From Allorhizobium paknamense (lineage in GTDB: Bacteria; Pseudomonadota; Alphaproteobacteria; Rhizobiales; Rhizobiaceae), in assembly GCF_030815125.1 (NCBI RefSeq), contig NZ_JAUSWH010000005.1, positions 296,467-360,466 on the forward strand: a stretch of 64,000 bases of DNA. The letters are read 5' to 3'. The notes under the pieces are model-generated. The model saw nothing but the letters and a program-made list of their open reading frames with translations, had not been told where the DNA came from and made no database searches. The translations under genes were made by a program, and so were the position numbers. Positions 34,058 to 43,266 of this stretch are shown piece by piece (within the stretch, counting starts at the first letter, position 1; each line of letters begins with the position of its first letter).

Positions 34058-35791
34058 ATGACCTCTCCCACTCTCAAGGCACGTCCTCGTGCCGATGGCC
34101 TGGTCGAAACAGACTTGCCGCTGCAACTGGCCTTCATGGCGCCGCGCCTGCAGGGAGATTTTCATCCGGAAGGCCGGTTGGAGGTCTCGCTCTGGGGCTG
34201 TGGCCGGATGGCGACCGTTCAGCTTGAGCCATGGACCGGTCCCTTCGTGCATGCGCCGAACCGGATCATCGGTACAGAGGCTGGTCTGCATGTGGCGCAA
34301 TCAGCCCCGGTGCTCGCCCTGACCGGCGCGAAAATCCGCCGGGCCGCACCTGCCCGCCGTTGCGCCTGGTGGGGCAGCCTGACCAAGCCGCAGAAGGTGG
34401 AGCGCAAGGGTGCTCTGCGCCGGGTCACGACGCCCTGGGGTGTGACGCTGATCGAGGAACGGTCAGACGGTATCGTGATCGCCGTTGGCGCCTCCGAGGA
34501 AGAGGCGCAGCGGGGTCTTTTGCTCTCGGTGGAGGCGATTGTCGCCGAATGCGCGGCCCATGTCGCGCGCTGCGATATTCTCCCCACCGCGCCGGCGCTG
34601 TTGCGCAGCATGGCGGTGCAGAGCGCCCATGCGGCCCTCTCTTCCATTCGCCATGCAGAGGATGGCAGCTTTCTCGGACTGGCCGCCGGGCAGGCCTATA
34701 GCGCGCCCACCCGCACCTATTACCGGGACGGTTACTGGACGCTGCAGGCGCTGCTCACGCTCGATCTTCCCGCCGTACGCGCGCAGATCGACCTTCTGGC
34801 AACCGGCATCCAGCCGGACGGCGAGGCTCCGAGCGGCGTGATCCTCACCGGTCCCGCCCAAGGGCTGGAATGGGAGAAATTCCGCACCACCAACAAGGTC
34901 TACAAGGAAGAACATCTGCGCCCGACAGACTGGTGGAGCGATCATTTCGACAGCCCGCTGTTCTTCATCCTGACGATTGGCGATTATCTGCGCCGCACCG
35001 GCGAAACCGAGGTGCTGGCGCGGCATTGGCAGCGTGTGGCCGCGATCTATCGCCGCTACCGCGCCTATGACATGGCAGGCAATGGCCTGCCGCAAAAGCC
35101 GCGCCATGACCGGGACTGGGCCGATAATGTCTATCGCCACGGCTATGTCTCCTACAATATCGGATTGTGGATCGGGGCGCTGGACGTGATCGCCGAATTT
35201 GGCGGCACGCAGGATCGTGCCCTGGCGGAGGAGGCCAGAACTGTGGCCGTCAAGGCGCGCGCCGCCGTCGATGAGGCGCTGCTGACCGAAAAGGGCTGGT
35301 ATGCTGATTACGGTATCAAGGGCGATTTCGTCGAGGATCATCTGACGCTGGACAGCCTGACCCTTGCCCGCTTCGATGCCATTCCGGCGGAAAAGGCCCG
35401 CAGCCTTCTTGGCCATGTGCAGCAGGTGCTGGAAACCCGCAACAACCAGAGCCAGCCCTATGGTGACTGGGGCGTGATGTGCGCCTGGCCGCCTTTCAAA
35501 CGCCCGGCCGATACGCGCGCCAAATCAGCCTTTGCCTATCGCTACCATAATGGGTCTGACTGGCCCTATCTCTCCGGTCTCTATGCCGAACAGCGCCTGC
35601 GCTTCGGTCTGGCGGACTGGTCCTATCCGCTGACCCGCTGGTGGCAGACCAGCCTGGAAAATGGCTGGATCGGTTCGGTGGAATATTTCTCGCCACCCTT
35701 CGGGCGCGGATCGCTGTTGCAAGGCTGGACCGGCATGCATGCCGCCGCCATTCTGGCCTATCGCGAACGGGTGGAAAAGGAGATGGCGTAA
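34058..35791 (+). CDS. Six-hairpin (alpha/alpha)6 glycosidase, amylo-1,6-glucosidase-like
   Basis: The 577-residue protein has an N-terminal beta-rich part and a C-terminal helical barrel. Visible features are TYYRDGYWTLQALL near residue 220, DWWSDHFDSPLFFIL near 290, KPRHDRDWADNVYRHGYVSYN near 350, and TGMHAAAILAYRE at the end. Conserved acidic residues (RDWADN, EDHLTLDSL) fit glycogen-debranching or GH15/GH63-like folds, but I cannot assign a specific family. There is no signal peptide, so it would act on imported oligosaccharides. ATG at 34058 is preferred; ATG at 34028 would add ten repeat-encoded residues (MRKNKGLGRR). Confidence 0.65.
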   Translation: MTSPTLKARPRADGLVETDLPLQLAFMAPRLQGDFHPEGRLEVSLWGCGRMATVQLEPWTGPFVHAPNRIIGTEAGLHVAQSAPVLALTGAKIRRAAPARRCAWWGSLTKPQKVERKGALRRVTTPWGVTLIEERSDGIVIAVGASEEEAQRGLLLSVEAIVAECAAHVARCDILPTAPALLRSMAVQSAHAALSSIRHAEDGSFLGLAAGQAYSAPTRTYYRDGYWTLQALLTLDLPAVRAQIDLLATGIQPDGEAPSGVILTGPAQGLEWEKFRTTNKVYKEEHLRPTDWWSDHFDSPLFFILTIGDYLRRTGETEVLARHWQRVAAIYRRYRAYDMAGNGLPQKPRHDRDWADNVYRHGYVSYNIGLWIGALDVIAEFGGTQDRALAEEARTVAVKARAAVDEALLTEKGWYADYGIKGDFVEDHLTLDSLTLARFDAIPAEKARSLLGHVQQVLETRNNQSQPYGDWGVMCAWPPFKRPADTRAKSAFAYRYHNGSDWPYLSGLYAEQRLRFGLADWSYPLTRWWQTSLENGWIGSVEYFSPPFGRGSLLQGWTGMHAAAILAYRERVEKEMA

Positions 35792-35852
35792 GCGCCCTCT
35801 CCAGCAGCTTCCTAAAACTTTGAAAAATACGAAAAAGACGGCTCGCCAGCCA

Positions 35853-36611
35853 TCACAGCCCGGCAGCCGCGGCCTTGTCCAGCACCCATTCCACCTGATC
35901 ATGCAAGAACAGCGCGGAGGCGGGGCAGGCCTCGCTGACAGTGCCGGAAAGGGCGGTGGAAACCGCTTCTGCCTTGGCCTCTCCGGTGGCCAGCACGATG
36001 ATGCGTCGTGCATCGAGAATGCTGGCAATGCCCATGGTGATGGCATGATGGGGCACGGTGCCGCACTCGAAGAAGCTGCGATTGGCCTCCAGTGTCGAGG
36101 CATGCAGCTCGACCTGACGGGTGCGGCTGTCCAGTGCCGAGCCCGGTTCGTTGAAGCCGATATGGCCATTGCGGCCAATGCCCAGCAATTGCAGATCCAC
36201 CGGTCCCAGCCGGGCAAGATCCGCCTCGTAGGCGGTTGCGGCTGACTCGGGATCGCCTGCCATGCCATCCGGCAGATGGGTGCGGGATGGGTCGATATCG
36301 ACATGGTCGAAGAACAGCCGGTTCATCGTGCTGCGATAGGAGCCCGGATGGCTTGGGGGAAGGCCGACATATTCGTCCAGATTGAAGCTGGTGACCTTGG
36401 CAAAGCTCACCTCGCCGCGCCGATAGGTGGCAACCAGATGCGCATAGACCGGCTCCATGGTGCCGCCGGTGGCAAGCCCCAGCACGGCATCAGGCTTTTG
36501 CCGGACAAGATCGATGATGCAGTTGGCAACCGTCAGCGCCGCTTCATTGGCGTTTATCTCCACTCTGGGTTCCGGTGCGGTCTTCACGGTCTTGCGGGAT
36601 GTCGTCGTCAT
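35853..36611 (-). CDS. nagB: Glucosamine-6-phosphate deaminase (NagB)
   Basis: The 252-residue enzyme converts glucosamine-6-phosphate to fructose-6-phosphate and ammonia in the cytoplasm. Signatures are GLATGGTMEPVYAHLV, FNLDEYVGLPPSHPGSYRST, the catalytic GIGRNGHIGFNEPGSALDS near residue 135, and VLATGEAKAEAV near 200. ATG at 36611 follows GGAAG; a GTG one codon earlier is possible. It lies 29 bases downstream of the minus-strand ABC ATPase, so both are read from the operator-bearing divergent promoter at 37895. Its presence points to an amino-sugar substrate for the importer. No nagA was recognised in the window. Confidence 0.93.
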   Translation of the reverse strand: MTTTSRKTVKTAPEPRVEINANEAALTVANCIIDLVRQKPDAVLGLATGGTMEPVYAHLVATYRRGEVSFAKVTSFNLDEYVGLPPSHPGSYRSTMNRLFFDHVDIDPSRTHLPDGMAGDPESAATAYEADLARLGPVDLQLLGIGRNGHIGFNEPGSALDSRTRQVELHASTLEANRSFFECGTVPHHAITMGIASILDARRIIVLATGEAKAEAVSTALSGTVSEACPASALFLHDQVEWVLDKAAAAGL

Positions 36612-36640
36612 CACTTCTTCCGTCTCGGGCTGCGTCGGGT

Positions 36641-37783
36641 TCAGGCGGCTTTGGCGCCGGCAATCAGGCTGCCGTCATGGCGCTTCTTGGCAAAGGATAG
36701 GCCGGCTTCCCCATGGAAAAGATGAAGGCGGGCGGCGGGAATGCAGATATCCAGCACCTCGCTATCGGCAATGGCGACATGATCGGGCAGATGCAGGATG
36801 ACCGTGCGGTCATGACCTTCGATCTTGCCATAGATATAGGTTTCGGTTCCGACACTTTCGGCATACTGGGTGCTGAGGCGGGCCTCGATCATCGGGCGGC
36901 CCTCGGCCTTGCCGAGGCGGAAATGGTTGGGCCGCGCGCCGAGCGTGACCTTGTCGCCGATCTTGCCCGTGGAACTGTCCACCGGCAAGGTGAGCGCGCC
37001 AAAGCCGGTGATGCTGACGGTGACGCTTTCCGGGCCGAGATCGGTGATGGTGCCATCGAAGAAATTCATCTGCGGCGAACCGATAAAGCCCGCCACGAAT
37101 TTGTTGGCCGGAAAATCGAAGAGTTCCAGCGGTGCGCCGTATTGCTCCAGCCGCCCGCCGTTCAACACTGCGATCCGGTCGGCCATGGTCATGGCCTCGA
37201 TCTGGTCGTGGGTGACGTAGATCATCGTAGCTCCCAGCCGCTTGTGCAGACGGCTGATCTCGCCGCGCGTCTGCACGCGCAGCGCCGCATCGAGATTGGA
37301 AAGCGGCTCGTCGAAGAGAAAAACCTTGGGCTGGCGGACGATGGCCCGACCGATGGCGACGCGCTGGCGCTGGCCGCCGGACAACTGCTTGGGCCGCCGG
37401 TCCATGAGCGGCTCGATCGCCAGCATCCGCGCTGCTTCCATGACGCGGGCATCGATCTCCTGCCGGGGCAGCTTCATGTTTTCCAGGCCGAAGGAGAGGT
37501 TCTTGCGCACGGTCATATGCGGATAGAGCGCGTAGGACTGGAAGACCATGGAGAGGCCACGCTCACCCGAGGGAAGTGCCGTCACATCGCGCCCGCCAAT
37601 CTCGATCGTGCCGCTGCTGATGCTTTCAAGCCCGGCAATGGAGCGCAGAAGCGTGGATTTTCCGCAGCCGGAGGGGCCGACCAGAACGGTGAATTCGCCA
37701 TCCCTGACGGTGAGGTCAATGCCGTGCAGCACTGTGTGGGTGCCGTATTGCTTGACGATTTTGCTGAGTGCCAGACCGGCCAT
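36641..37783 (-). CDS. ABC sugar importer ATPase (MalK/UgpC type)
   Basis: The 380-residue ATPase has Walker [15 protein letters not shown]-loop [13 protein letters not shown], signature [16 protein letters not shown], Walker [14 protein letters not shown] and H-loop [16 protein letters not shown]-terminal TOBE-like region begins near residue 240 ([15 protein letters not shown]). ATG at 37783 gives a normal start ([14 protein letters not shown]). It energises the importer encoded divergently at 38035-41035. It is cotranscribed with nagB. Confidence 0.91.
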   Translation of the reverse strand: MAGLALSKIVKQYGTHTVLHGIDLTVRDGEFTVLVGPSGCGKSTLLRSIAGLESISSGTIEIGGRDVTALPSGERGLSMVFQSYALYPHMTVRKNLSFGLENMKLPRQEIDARVMEAARMLAIEPLMDRRPKQLSGGQRQRVAIGRAIVRQPKVFLFDEPLSNLDAALRVQTRGEISRLHKRLGATMIYVTHDQIEAMTMADRIAVLNGGRLEQYGAPLELFDFPANKFVAGFIGSPQMNFFDGTITDLGPESVTVSITGFGALTLPVDSSTGKIGDKVTLGARPNHFRLGKAEGRPMIEARLSTQYAESVGTETYIYGKIEGHDRTVILHLPDHVAIADSEVLDICIPAARLHLFHGEAGLSFAKKRHDGSLIAGAKAA

Positions 37784-37894
37784 GCGTCTTCCCCTATGGA
37801 ACCTTCGGCTCCTTATCCGGTGACGGGAATAACTCTTGTCATCCCGTCTCGCTTTTCTCTTCAACGGGATATAACTGTGAAACATCAGTCATAG

Positions 37895-38005
37895 TTCGTC
37901 AAGTCTCCGAACAAATTTTGTCCGCCAGGCTGTTTTGACGGATTTTTGACGCGCCTGCCCTTGACGGACCGAAAAGACGTGCCTTTAATTCGTCTTGGTG
38001 CCGAA
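37895..38005. promoter_or_regulatory. Two ROK-repressor operators in the divergent ATPase / binding-protein promoter
   Basis: TTCGTCAAGTCTCCGAA (37895-37911) and TTCGTCTTGGTGCCGAA (37989-38005) share the TTCG-N9-CGAA pattern and a trailing CAAAT. Their centres are 94 bases apart, which would allow looping. They could control both the ATPase-nagB operon and the binding-protein operon. Confidence 0.78.
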
Positions 38006-38034
38006 CAAATTAACGGGCAGAAAAGGGGAACAGA

Positions 38035-39276
38035 ATGTCGATGACGAAACTGGCAAGTGCGGCAGCCCTTGCGACGCTGATGATGATGTCTTCCGCCGCC
38101 GCTTCGCAATTGAAGCTCGTCTGGTATGTGGAGGACGATACCCAGGAAAAGGCGCTGAAGACGCTTCTGGACAAATATACCGCCAGCCATCCCGAAACGA
38201 CCTTCGACCTGCAGATCACGCCCTATGACGGCATGCTGCAGAAATTCCAGCAATATGCGGCCTCCGGCATCATGCCGGATCTGTCGTTGACCTCGTCCAT
38301 GGAGCCGGTCATCCGGCCTTTCCTCGCCGATCTCTCCAAGGAAATCGGCCCGGACTGGATCAATGATTTCGTCAAGGGCTGGGCCGATGGCGCCAAGCTT
38401 GGCGATCAGGTGATTGCAGCACCGCTCAACGTCACCTCCACCGGCGTCTTCCTCAATACCGATGCCTTCAAGAAAGCCGGTGTCGAAATCCCGTCGCAGG
38501 ACAAGGGCTGGACCTGGGATGAGTTCACGGCCAGGATCAAGGATGTGTCGCAGAAATCCGGCACGCGCTACCCCATGGTCTGGGACGTGTCGGCCAGCCG
38601 GTTCATTGTCTATCCCTTCCAGTACGGCAATCACATCTTCTCTGAAAAGGAACCGGTGAAGGTGGTGATGGATGACGCTGCCTGGACCAAATCCGTCGAT
38701 GATTTCGTCAAGCTCACCAAGGACGTGCTGCCGCCCGGCCTCTGGTCCGGTGCAAGCTCCGACAATCCGAAGGAACTCTTCCTCAACGGTCAGGCCGTTG
38801 CCTACATGTCCGGCAGCTGGCAGATCCCGGCACTTGCCGGCAAGGCGAAATTCGGCTGGCAGGCCGGGCCGACCCCTGCGGGCACCGTCCGCTCCTCCAT
38901 CTATGGCGGCGATTATCTGGTGGCCTTCAACACCAGCCCGCATCTCAAGGAGGCGGTGGACTTCATCAAGTGGATCACCTCGCCGGATGTTCAGGCCGAT
39001 TATGCCAAGACCTTCGGCGTCATCCCGGCCAACAAGAAGGCCGCAAAGGTCGACTACGGCAATGAAGCCGCCTCCATGGCGGTGAAGACCATGCAGGGCG
39101 AACTGGATGCAAGCCCGGCCTATGCCGCCACCGACCAGGCCTGGCCGCAGATGCAGCCCGTCTGGGCCGTGATCAAGCCCGCCATCACCCAGGCGGTGGC
39201 CGGTCAGATCAGCGCGGCGGAGGCGGTCTCCGAGATCCACAAGGCCGCCGAAGAGGCCGTAGAGGCGGGCCAGTGA
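38035..39276 (+). CDS. Sugar ABC transporter substrate-binding protein (family 1)
   Basis: The 413-residue binding protein has a signal peptide (LASAAALATLMMMSSAAAS) and mature start QLKLVWYVEDD. Conserved features are FQQYAASGIMPDLSLTSS, PLNVTSTGVFLNTDAFKKAG and AYMSGSWQIPALAG. It captures a sugar, likely an amino sugar or a glycoside thereof given NagB. The ATG follows AAAAGGGGAACAG. It is the first gene of a three-gene importer operon controlled by the ROK operators at 37895-38005. Confidence 0.9.
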   Translation: MSMTKLASAAALATLMMMSSAAASQLKLVWYVEDDTQEKALKTLLDKYTASHPETTFDLQITPYDGMLQKFQQYAASGIMPDLSLTSSMEPVIRPFLADLSKEIGPDWINDFVKGWADGAKLGDQVIAAPLNVTSTGVFLNTDAFKKAGVEIPSQDKGWTWDEFTARIKDVSQKSGTRYPMVWDVSASRFIVYPFQYGNHIFSEKEPVKVVMDDAAWTKSVDDFVKLTKDVLPPGLWSGASSDNPKELFLNGQAVAYMSGSWQIPALAGKAKFGWQAGPTPAGTVRSSIYGGDYLVAFNTSPHLKEAVDFIKWITSPDVQADYAKTFGVIPANKKAAKVDYGNEAASMAVKTMQGELDASPAYAATDQAWPQMQPVWAVIKPAITQAVAGQISAAEAVSEIHKAAEEAVEAGQ

Positions 39277-40220
39277 GCGCGCTTGTCCATGGAGAGGCGG
39301 AGGCGGGTGTCGAACCCGCCCCGTCGCGGCGGCTGAAGGCGGGTTTGCTGGCGCTCTGGCCTTACTTTCTAATGCTGCCGACCGTGGCCCTGCTGGTGGC
39401 CTTCACGCTTTATCCGCTGGCGCAAGGGCTGGTCATGGCCTTCTTCAAGCGCGGCGTCGTGGTGCTGCCGCAGGTCAAGCAGACATGGCCGGTTTTTGTC
39501 GGTCTCGATAATTTCATCGGTCTTATCGACAATCGCGAGTTCAGGCTGTCGCTGTTGAAGACGGTGATTTTCGTCGTCTGCGCCGTACCGCTCAACATCG
39601 CTTTTTCGCTGGGCCTGGCGCTGCTGTTGCAGCCGCAGAAGCGGCTCTATGCCTTCGTGCGGACGGTGGTGTTCTTCCCGTCGATGATCAGCCTGCTGAT
39701 CATCGGCGTCACCTGGCGCTGGCTGTTCGGGCTGAATAACGGTCTCGTCAACTATCTGCTGTCTCTGGTGCATATCGCGCCGGTGCCGTGGCTGGAACAG
39801 GATGTGATGGCGCAGATCGCCGTCATGGTCGCCTGGATCTGGTGGCAGGCGGGCGTCAACATGATGATTTTTCTCTCCGGCCTCACCGCCATCTCACCGG
39901 ACTATTACGAGGCCGCCTCCATCGATGGCACCTCGAAATGGCGGCAGTTCACGCATATCACCCTGCCGCTTCTCAAGCCCACCATGGCGGTGGTGGTGGT
40001 TCTCTCCTGCATCGAGGCCTTCAAGGTTTATGAACTGGTCGTGTCTCTCACCGGCGGCGGGCCGGGCAAGGCCACGGTCTATCTGATCCAGACGATCTAC
40101 GAGACGGCGTTCCAGATGCCGATGAAGGCGGGGATCGCGGCGGCGCAATCGGCGGTGCTGTTCATCATCCTCATCACGCTGACCATCATCCAGCTCAGGA
40201 TCTCCAGGAGCAAGTCATGA
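39273..40220 (+). CDS. Sugar ABC transporter permease (MalF type)
   Basis: The 315-residue permease has six helices beginning LWPYFLMLPTVALLVAFTLYP near residue 30 and the EAA loop DYYEAASIDGTSKWRQFTHITLPLLKP near 210. The GTG start overlaps the binding-protein stop by four bases. With the next gene it forms the membrane channel. The ATPase is supplied by the divergent operon. Confidence 0.91.
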   Translation: MSALVHGEAEAGVEPAPSRRLKAGLLALWPYFLMLPTVALLVAFTLYPLAQGLVMAFFKRGVVVLPQVKQTWPVFVGLDNFIGLIDNREFRLSLLKTVIFVVCAVPLNIAFSLGLALLLQPQKRLYAFVRTVVFFPSMISLLIIGVTWRWLFGLNNGLVNYLLSLVHIAPVPWLEQDVMAQIAVMVAWIWWQAGVNMMIFLSGLTAISPDYYEAASIDGTSKWRQFTHITLPLLKPTMAVVVVLSCIEAFKVYELVVSLTGGGPGKATVYLIQTIYETAFQMPMKAGIAAAQSAVLFIILITLTIIQLRISRSKS

Positions 40221-41035
40221 CGCAAGCCTATTCTCCCGTCCGGCTGGCGCTGATTAGCCTTGTGCTGGTGGTCTTTCTTCTGCCGCCGGTATGGCTGTTC
40301 GTGTCGGCGCTGAAGCCGCAGGCGGAAATCTTCGCCTGGCCCCCAACCTTCCTGCCGGCGCAGCCGACGCTGGAAAACTTTGCCAACGCCATTTCAAAGG
40401 CGCGTTTTCTGACCTTCTTCCGCAATTCCGCGGTGGTAGCGGTGCTGTCGGCCTTGCTCTCGGTCACGATCAGCGTCATGGCGGGTTATGCGCTGGCGAA
40501 ATTCCGCTTTCCCGGCGCGACCCTCCTCTTCATGCTGATCATGTCATCGCTGATGGTGCCGTTGCAGATCGTGCTGATCCCGGTCTTTCTGGTGCTGCGG
40601 GATCTGGGCCTTCTCAACACGCTGGCCGGTCTGATCATCGCGCCCGCGGCAACGCCCACCGGTGTGTTCCTGATGCGGCAATATATTGTCAACATTCCCG
40701 ATAGCCTGCTGGAGGCGGCAAGGCTGGACGGCACGCCGGAATGGCGCATCCTGCTCAGGATCATCGTGCCCTTGTCCATTCCCGCCATCGGCACGCTGAT
40801 GGCTTTCAACCTGGTCTGGCGCTGGAACGATTATCTCTGGCCCTTCCTGATCGTCAATGATCAGGACATGTGGACCGTGCAGATGGCGATCGCCAATTCC
40901 GTCGGCCGTTTCGGCATCGATTGGCCGCGGCTTTTGTCCATGTCCGTCCTGTCGGTTCTGCCGGTGCTGATCGTCTTTACCCTTCTGCAAAAACTGCTGA
41001 TGGGCGGCATCATGGCGGGCGCCACCAAGGAGTGA
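40217..41035 (+). CDS. Sugar ABC transporter permease (MalG type)
   Basis: The 272-residue permease has the first helix LALISLVLVVFLLPPVWLFV and the EAA loop SLLEAARLDGTPEWRILLRIIVPLSIP near residue 160. It ends KLLMGGIMAGATKE, typical of MalG-type proteins. The ATG overlaps the previous stop (ATGA) with GGAG upstream. A terminator-like hairpin follows. Confidence 0.91.
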   Translation: MTQAYSPVRLALISLVLVVFLLPPVWLFVSALKPQAEIFAWPPTFLPAQPTLENFANAISKARFLTFFRNSAVVAVLSALLSVTISVMAGYALAKFRFPGATLLFMLIMSSLMVPLQIVLIPVFLVLRDLGLLNTLAGLIIAPAATPTGVFLMRQYIVNIPDSLLEAARLDGTPEWRILLRIIVPLSIPAIGTLMAFNLVWRWNDYLWPFLIVNDQDMWTVQMAIANSVGRFGIDWPRLLSMSVLSVLPVLIVFTLLQKLLMGGIMAGATKE

Positions 41036-41054
41036 TCCGGCCTGCCTGCCAGAA

Positions 41055-41088
41055 GAAGGGGGGCAATCCGGCGGTTTCTCCCCTTTTT
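41055..41088 (+). terminator. Probable terminator of the importer operon
   Basis: AAGGGG (41056-41061) pairs with CCCCTT (41080-41085) and is followed by TTTGTG. The stem is short, so this is a moderate call. Confidence 0.55.
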
Positions 41089-41128
41089 GTGTCGGCTCGC
41101 ACGCGCAAATCCATCTGATTTAATAGTC

Positions 41129-41146
41129 CGTACATCAAACTGACAT
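41129..41146 (+). promoter_or_regulatory. Possible Pho box upstream of phnC
   Basis: CGTACAT-CAAA-CTGACAT resembles the rhizobial Pho box of two CTGTCAT repeats separated by four bases; the second half matches 6 of 7 bases and the first only 4. It lies 59 bases before the phnC start, where PhoB would be expected to act. Confidence 0.4.
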
Positions 41147-41204
41147 GTAAGCTTCAAATTACCCGCCTATCCGTCAGTCAGTTTCTGGGATGGCGGAGAA
41201 GATC

Positions 41205-42074
41205 ATGCGTCTTGAACTGAAAGACCTGACGCGCCAGTTCGGCAAGAAGACGGCGGTGCAGTCCGTGACGCTGAATATCGCGCCCGGCGAAATGGTCGGC
41301 GTGATCGGCCGGTCCGGTGCCGGAAAATCCACGCTTTTGCGGATGTTGAACCGGCTGGCAGATCCGACGTCAGGGCAGATCCGGTTCGGCGATGTCGATA
41401 TCACCCGGCTGTCTGGGGCGGCACTGCGCCACTGGCGGCGCGATTGCGCAATGATCTTCCAGCAGTTCAATCTGGTGCCGCGTCTCGATGTGATGACCAA
41501 TGTCATGCTCGGGCGGCTCAATCATCGCTCCACCGCGCTGAGCCTCTTGAACATCTTTACCCGCGAAGAGCGTCTGCTGGCCATTGCGGCGCTGGAGCGC
41601 CTCGGCATCGAGCAGACGGCGCTGCAACCGGCGGGCACGCTGTCCGGCGGCCAGCAGCAGCGCGTGGCCATTGCGCGCGCGCTGATGCAGCAGCCGAAAA
41701 TGCTGCTGGCGGATGAGCCGATCGCCTCCCTCGATCCGCTCAACGCCAAGATCGTCATGGATTCACTCAGCGACATCAATCGTCGCGAGGGCATCACCGT
41801 CATCACCAACCTGCACACGCTGGATACCGCCCGCGCCTATTGCGAGCGCATCATCGGCATGTCGGAAGGCCGGGTGGTCTTCGACGGACCACCGCAGGCG
41901 CTGACGGCGGAGGCCGTCCACGCCATCTACGGCGTGACCGATCCCGCCCAACTCGATGAAAGCATGACATCCACCGCCTTGTCGCGTGCCGGTTCCGAGC
42001 CCGTTCGCCCCCAGTCAGAGGCGCGTCCCGTCGATGTCATGCAGCCGCTCAAGGCCTATGCCGCCCCGCTTTAA
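41205..42074 (+). CDS. phnC: Phosphonate ABC transporter ATPase PhnC
   Basis: The 289-residue ATPase starts [13 protein letters not shown] and has Walker [18 protein letters not shown], which is characteristic of PhnC. The Q-loop is [21 protein letters not shown], the signature [15 protein letters not shown] and Walker [14 protein letters not shown]. It energises phosphonate uptake with PhnE. An in-frame ATG at 41190 would add five residues, but GGAGAAG just before 41205 favours the shorter form. It is the first gene of phnCDEE. The C-terminus has a low-complexity tail of about 35 residues after DPAQLDE. Confidence 0.93.
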   Translation: MRLELKDLTRQFGKKTAVQSVTLNIAPGEMVGVIGRSGAGKSTLLRMLNRLADPTSGQIRFGDVDITRLSGAALRHWRRDCAMIFQQFNLVPRLDVMTNVMLGRLNHRSTALSLLNIFTREERLLAIAALERLGIEQTALQPAGTLSGGQQQRVAIARALMQQPKMLLADEPIASLDPLNAKIVMDSLSDINRREGITVITNLHTLDTARAYCERIIGMSEGRVVFDGPPQALTAEAVHAIYGVTDPAQLDESMTSTALSRAGSEPVRPQSEARPVDVMQPLKAYAAPL

Positions 42075-42129
42075 CGCATTTCTCGTTCATCACAGTCGCC
42101 CGGCTGAGCCGGGTATTCAGGAGAGAGCC

Positions 42130-43038
42130 ATGTTGAAGAAAATCCTGCTTGCCTCTGCAGCGCTTCTGTCGCTTGCGGGTGCCGCCGCTGCTGAAGAGCT
42201 CAAGGAATACCGCATCGGTATCCTGGGCGGTGAAAACGAAGCCGACCGCCTGCGCAACTATCAGTGCCTGGGCGATCACCTGAAGAAGGAATTCGGCTTT
42301 GAAAAAGTCTCCTTCTTCCCGGCTTCCGATTATGACGGCGTCATTCAGGGTCTTCTCGGCGGCACGCTCGATCAGGCGGAACTCGGCGCTGCCGGTTATG
42401 CCAAGGCCTATCTCGCCAATCCGAAGGCCGTTGAGCCGGTTCTGACCACCGTTCAGACCGATGGCTCCATGGGCTATTATTCGATCATGGTGGCCCGCAA
42501 GGACAGCGGCATGACCAAGGTCACCGATATCAAGGGCAAGAAGCTCGGCTTTGCCGATCCGGATTCTACCTCCGGCTACCTTATCCCGACGGTGACGCTG
42601 CCTGCTGCCCTCGGCGGCACGCCGGTCAAGGAATATGTCGCCTCCACCGGCTTTGGCGGCGGCCATGAAAACCTGGTGCTGGAAGTGCTGAAGGGCACCT
42701 TCGATGCCGGCACCACGTTCGGCTCGGGTGTGGGCAATTTCAAGGACGGCTACACCTCCGGCAACCTGCGCAAGATGGTGGACAAGGGCGTCCTCAACAT
42801 GGATGACCTGGTCGAACTCTGGAAGTCGCCGCTGATCCCGAACGGTCCGATCGTGCTGCGCAGCTCGATGTCCGACGCGATGAAGCAGAAGGTCACGGCC
42901 TTCATGATGGATCTGCCCAAGACCGACGCTGCCTGCTTCTCCGCTGTCGAAGGCGGCGAATACAAGGGCTTCGCCAAGGTGAATGTCGATTTTTACAAGC
43001 CGATCATCGACGCCCGCAAGGCGACCATCGGCGGCTGA
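42130..43038 (+). CDS. phnD: Phosphonate-binding protein PhnD
   Basis: The 302-residue periplasmic protein has a signal peptide (KKILLASAALLSLAGAAAAE). The mature part shows EYRIGILGGENEADRLRNYQ, SFFPASDYDGVIQGLLGG and ADPDSTSGYLIP, all typical of PhnD. It binds phosphonates such as 2-aminoethylphosphonate. The ATG at 42130 follows GGAGAGA. A RIME-like repeat and a hairpin separate it from phnE. Confidence 0.94.
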   Translation: MLKKILLASAALLSLAGAAAAEELKEYRIGILGGENEADRLRNYQCLGDHLKKEFGFEKVSFFPASDYDGVIQGLLGGTLDQAELGAAGYAKAYLANPKAVEPVLTTVQTDGSMGYYSIMVARKDSGMTKVTDIKGKKLGFADPDSTSGYLIPTVTLPAALGGTPVKEYVASTGFGGGHENLVLEVLKGTFDAGTTFGSGVGNFKDGYTSGNLRKMVDKGVLNMDDLVELWKSPLIPNGPIVLRSSMSDAMKQKVTAFMMDLPKTDAACFSAVEGGEYKGFAKVNVDFYKPIIDARKATIGG

Positions 43039-43064
43039 TCCCCGTTTCGGGCCGGAGGGCATGA

Positions 43065-43165
43065 GAGCATTTTCCGGTAAAGCGGAAACTGTTTTTCCGT
43101 CCGGGAATGCGTAAAAACAAAGAGTTAGAGCGTTTCAGTGTTTCCGTGAAACATTGAAACGCTCC
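43065..43165. repeat. RIME-like repeat plus adjacent inverted repeat between phnD and phnE
   Basis: The first part starts GAGCATTTTCCGGTAAAGCG and ends GGGAATGCGTAAAAACAAAG. From about 43129 a second palindrome reads GAGCGTTTCA...TGAAACGCTC with an inner TGTTTC / GAAACA. It may reduce readthrough from phnD into the permease genes. The remainder of the gap to 43266 contains no gene. Confidence 0.85.
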
Positions 43166-43266
43166 AGAAGTATCCTCTGCGGACAGGTTCTTCCCATGGT
43201 TCACGCGCTTCTGCAAAGAGGCCGTGTCGAGGCCGTTGCTGGACAGACGCTGAAAAGGTTTGCGAT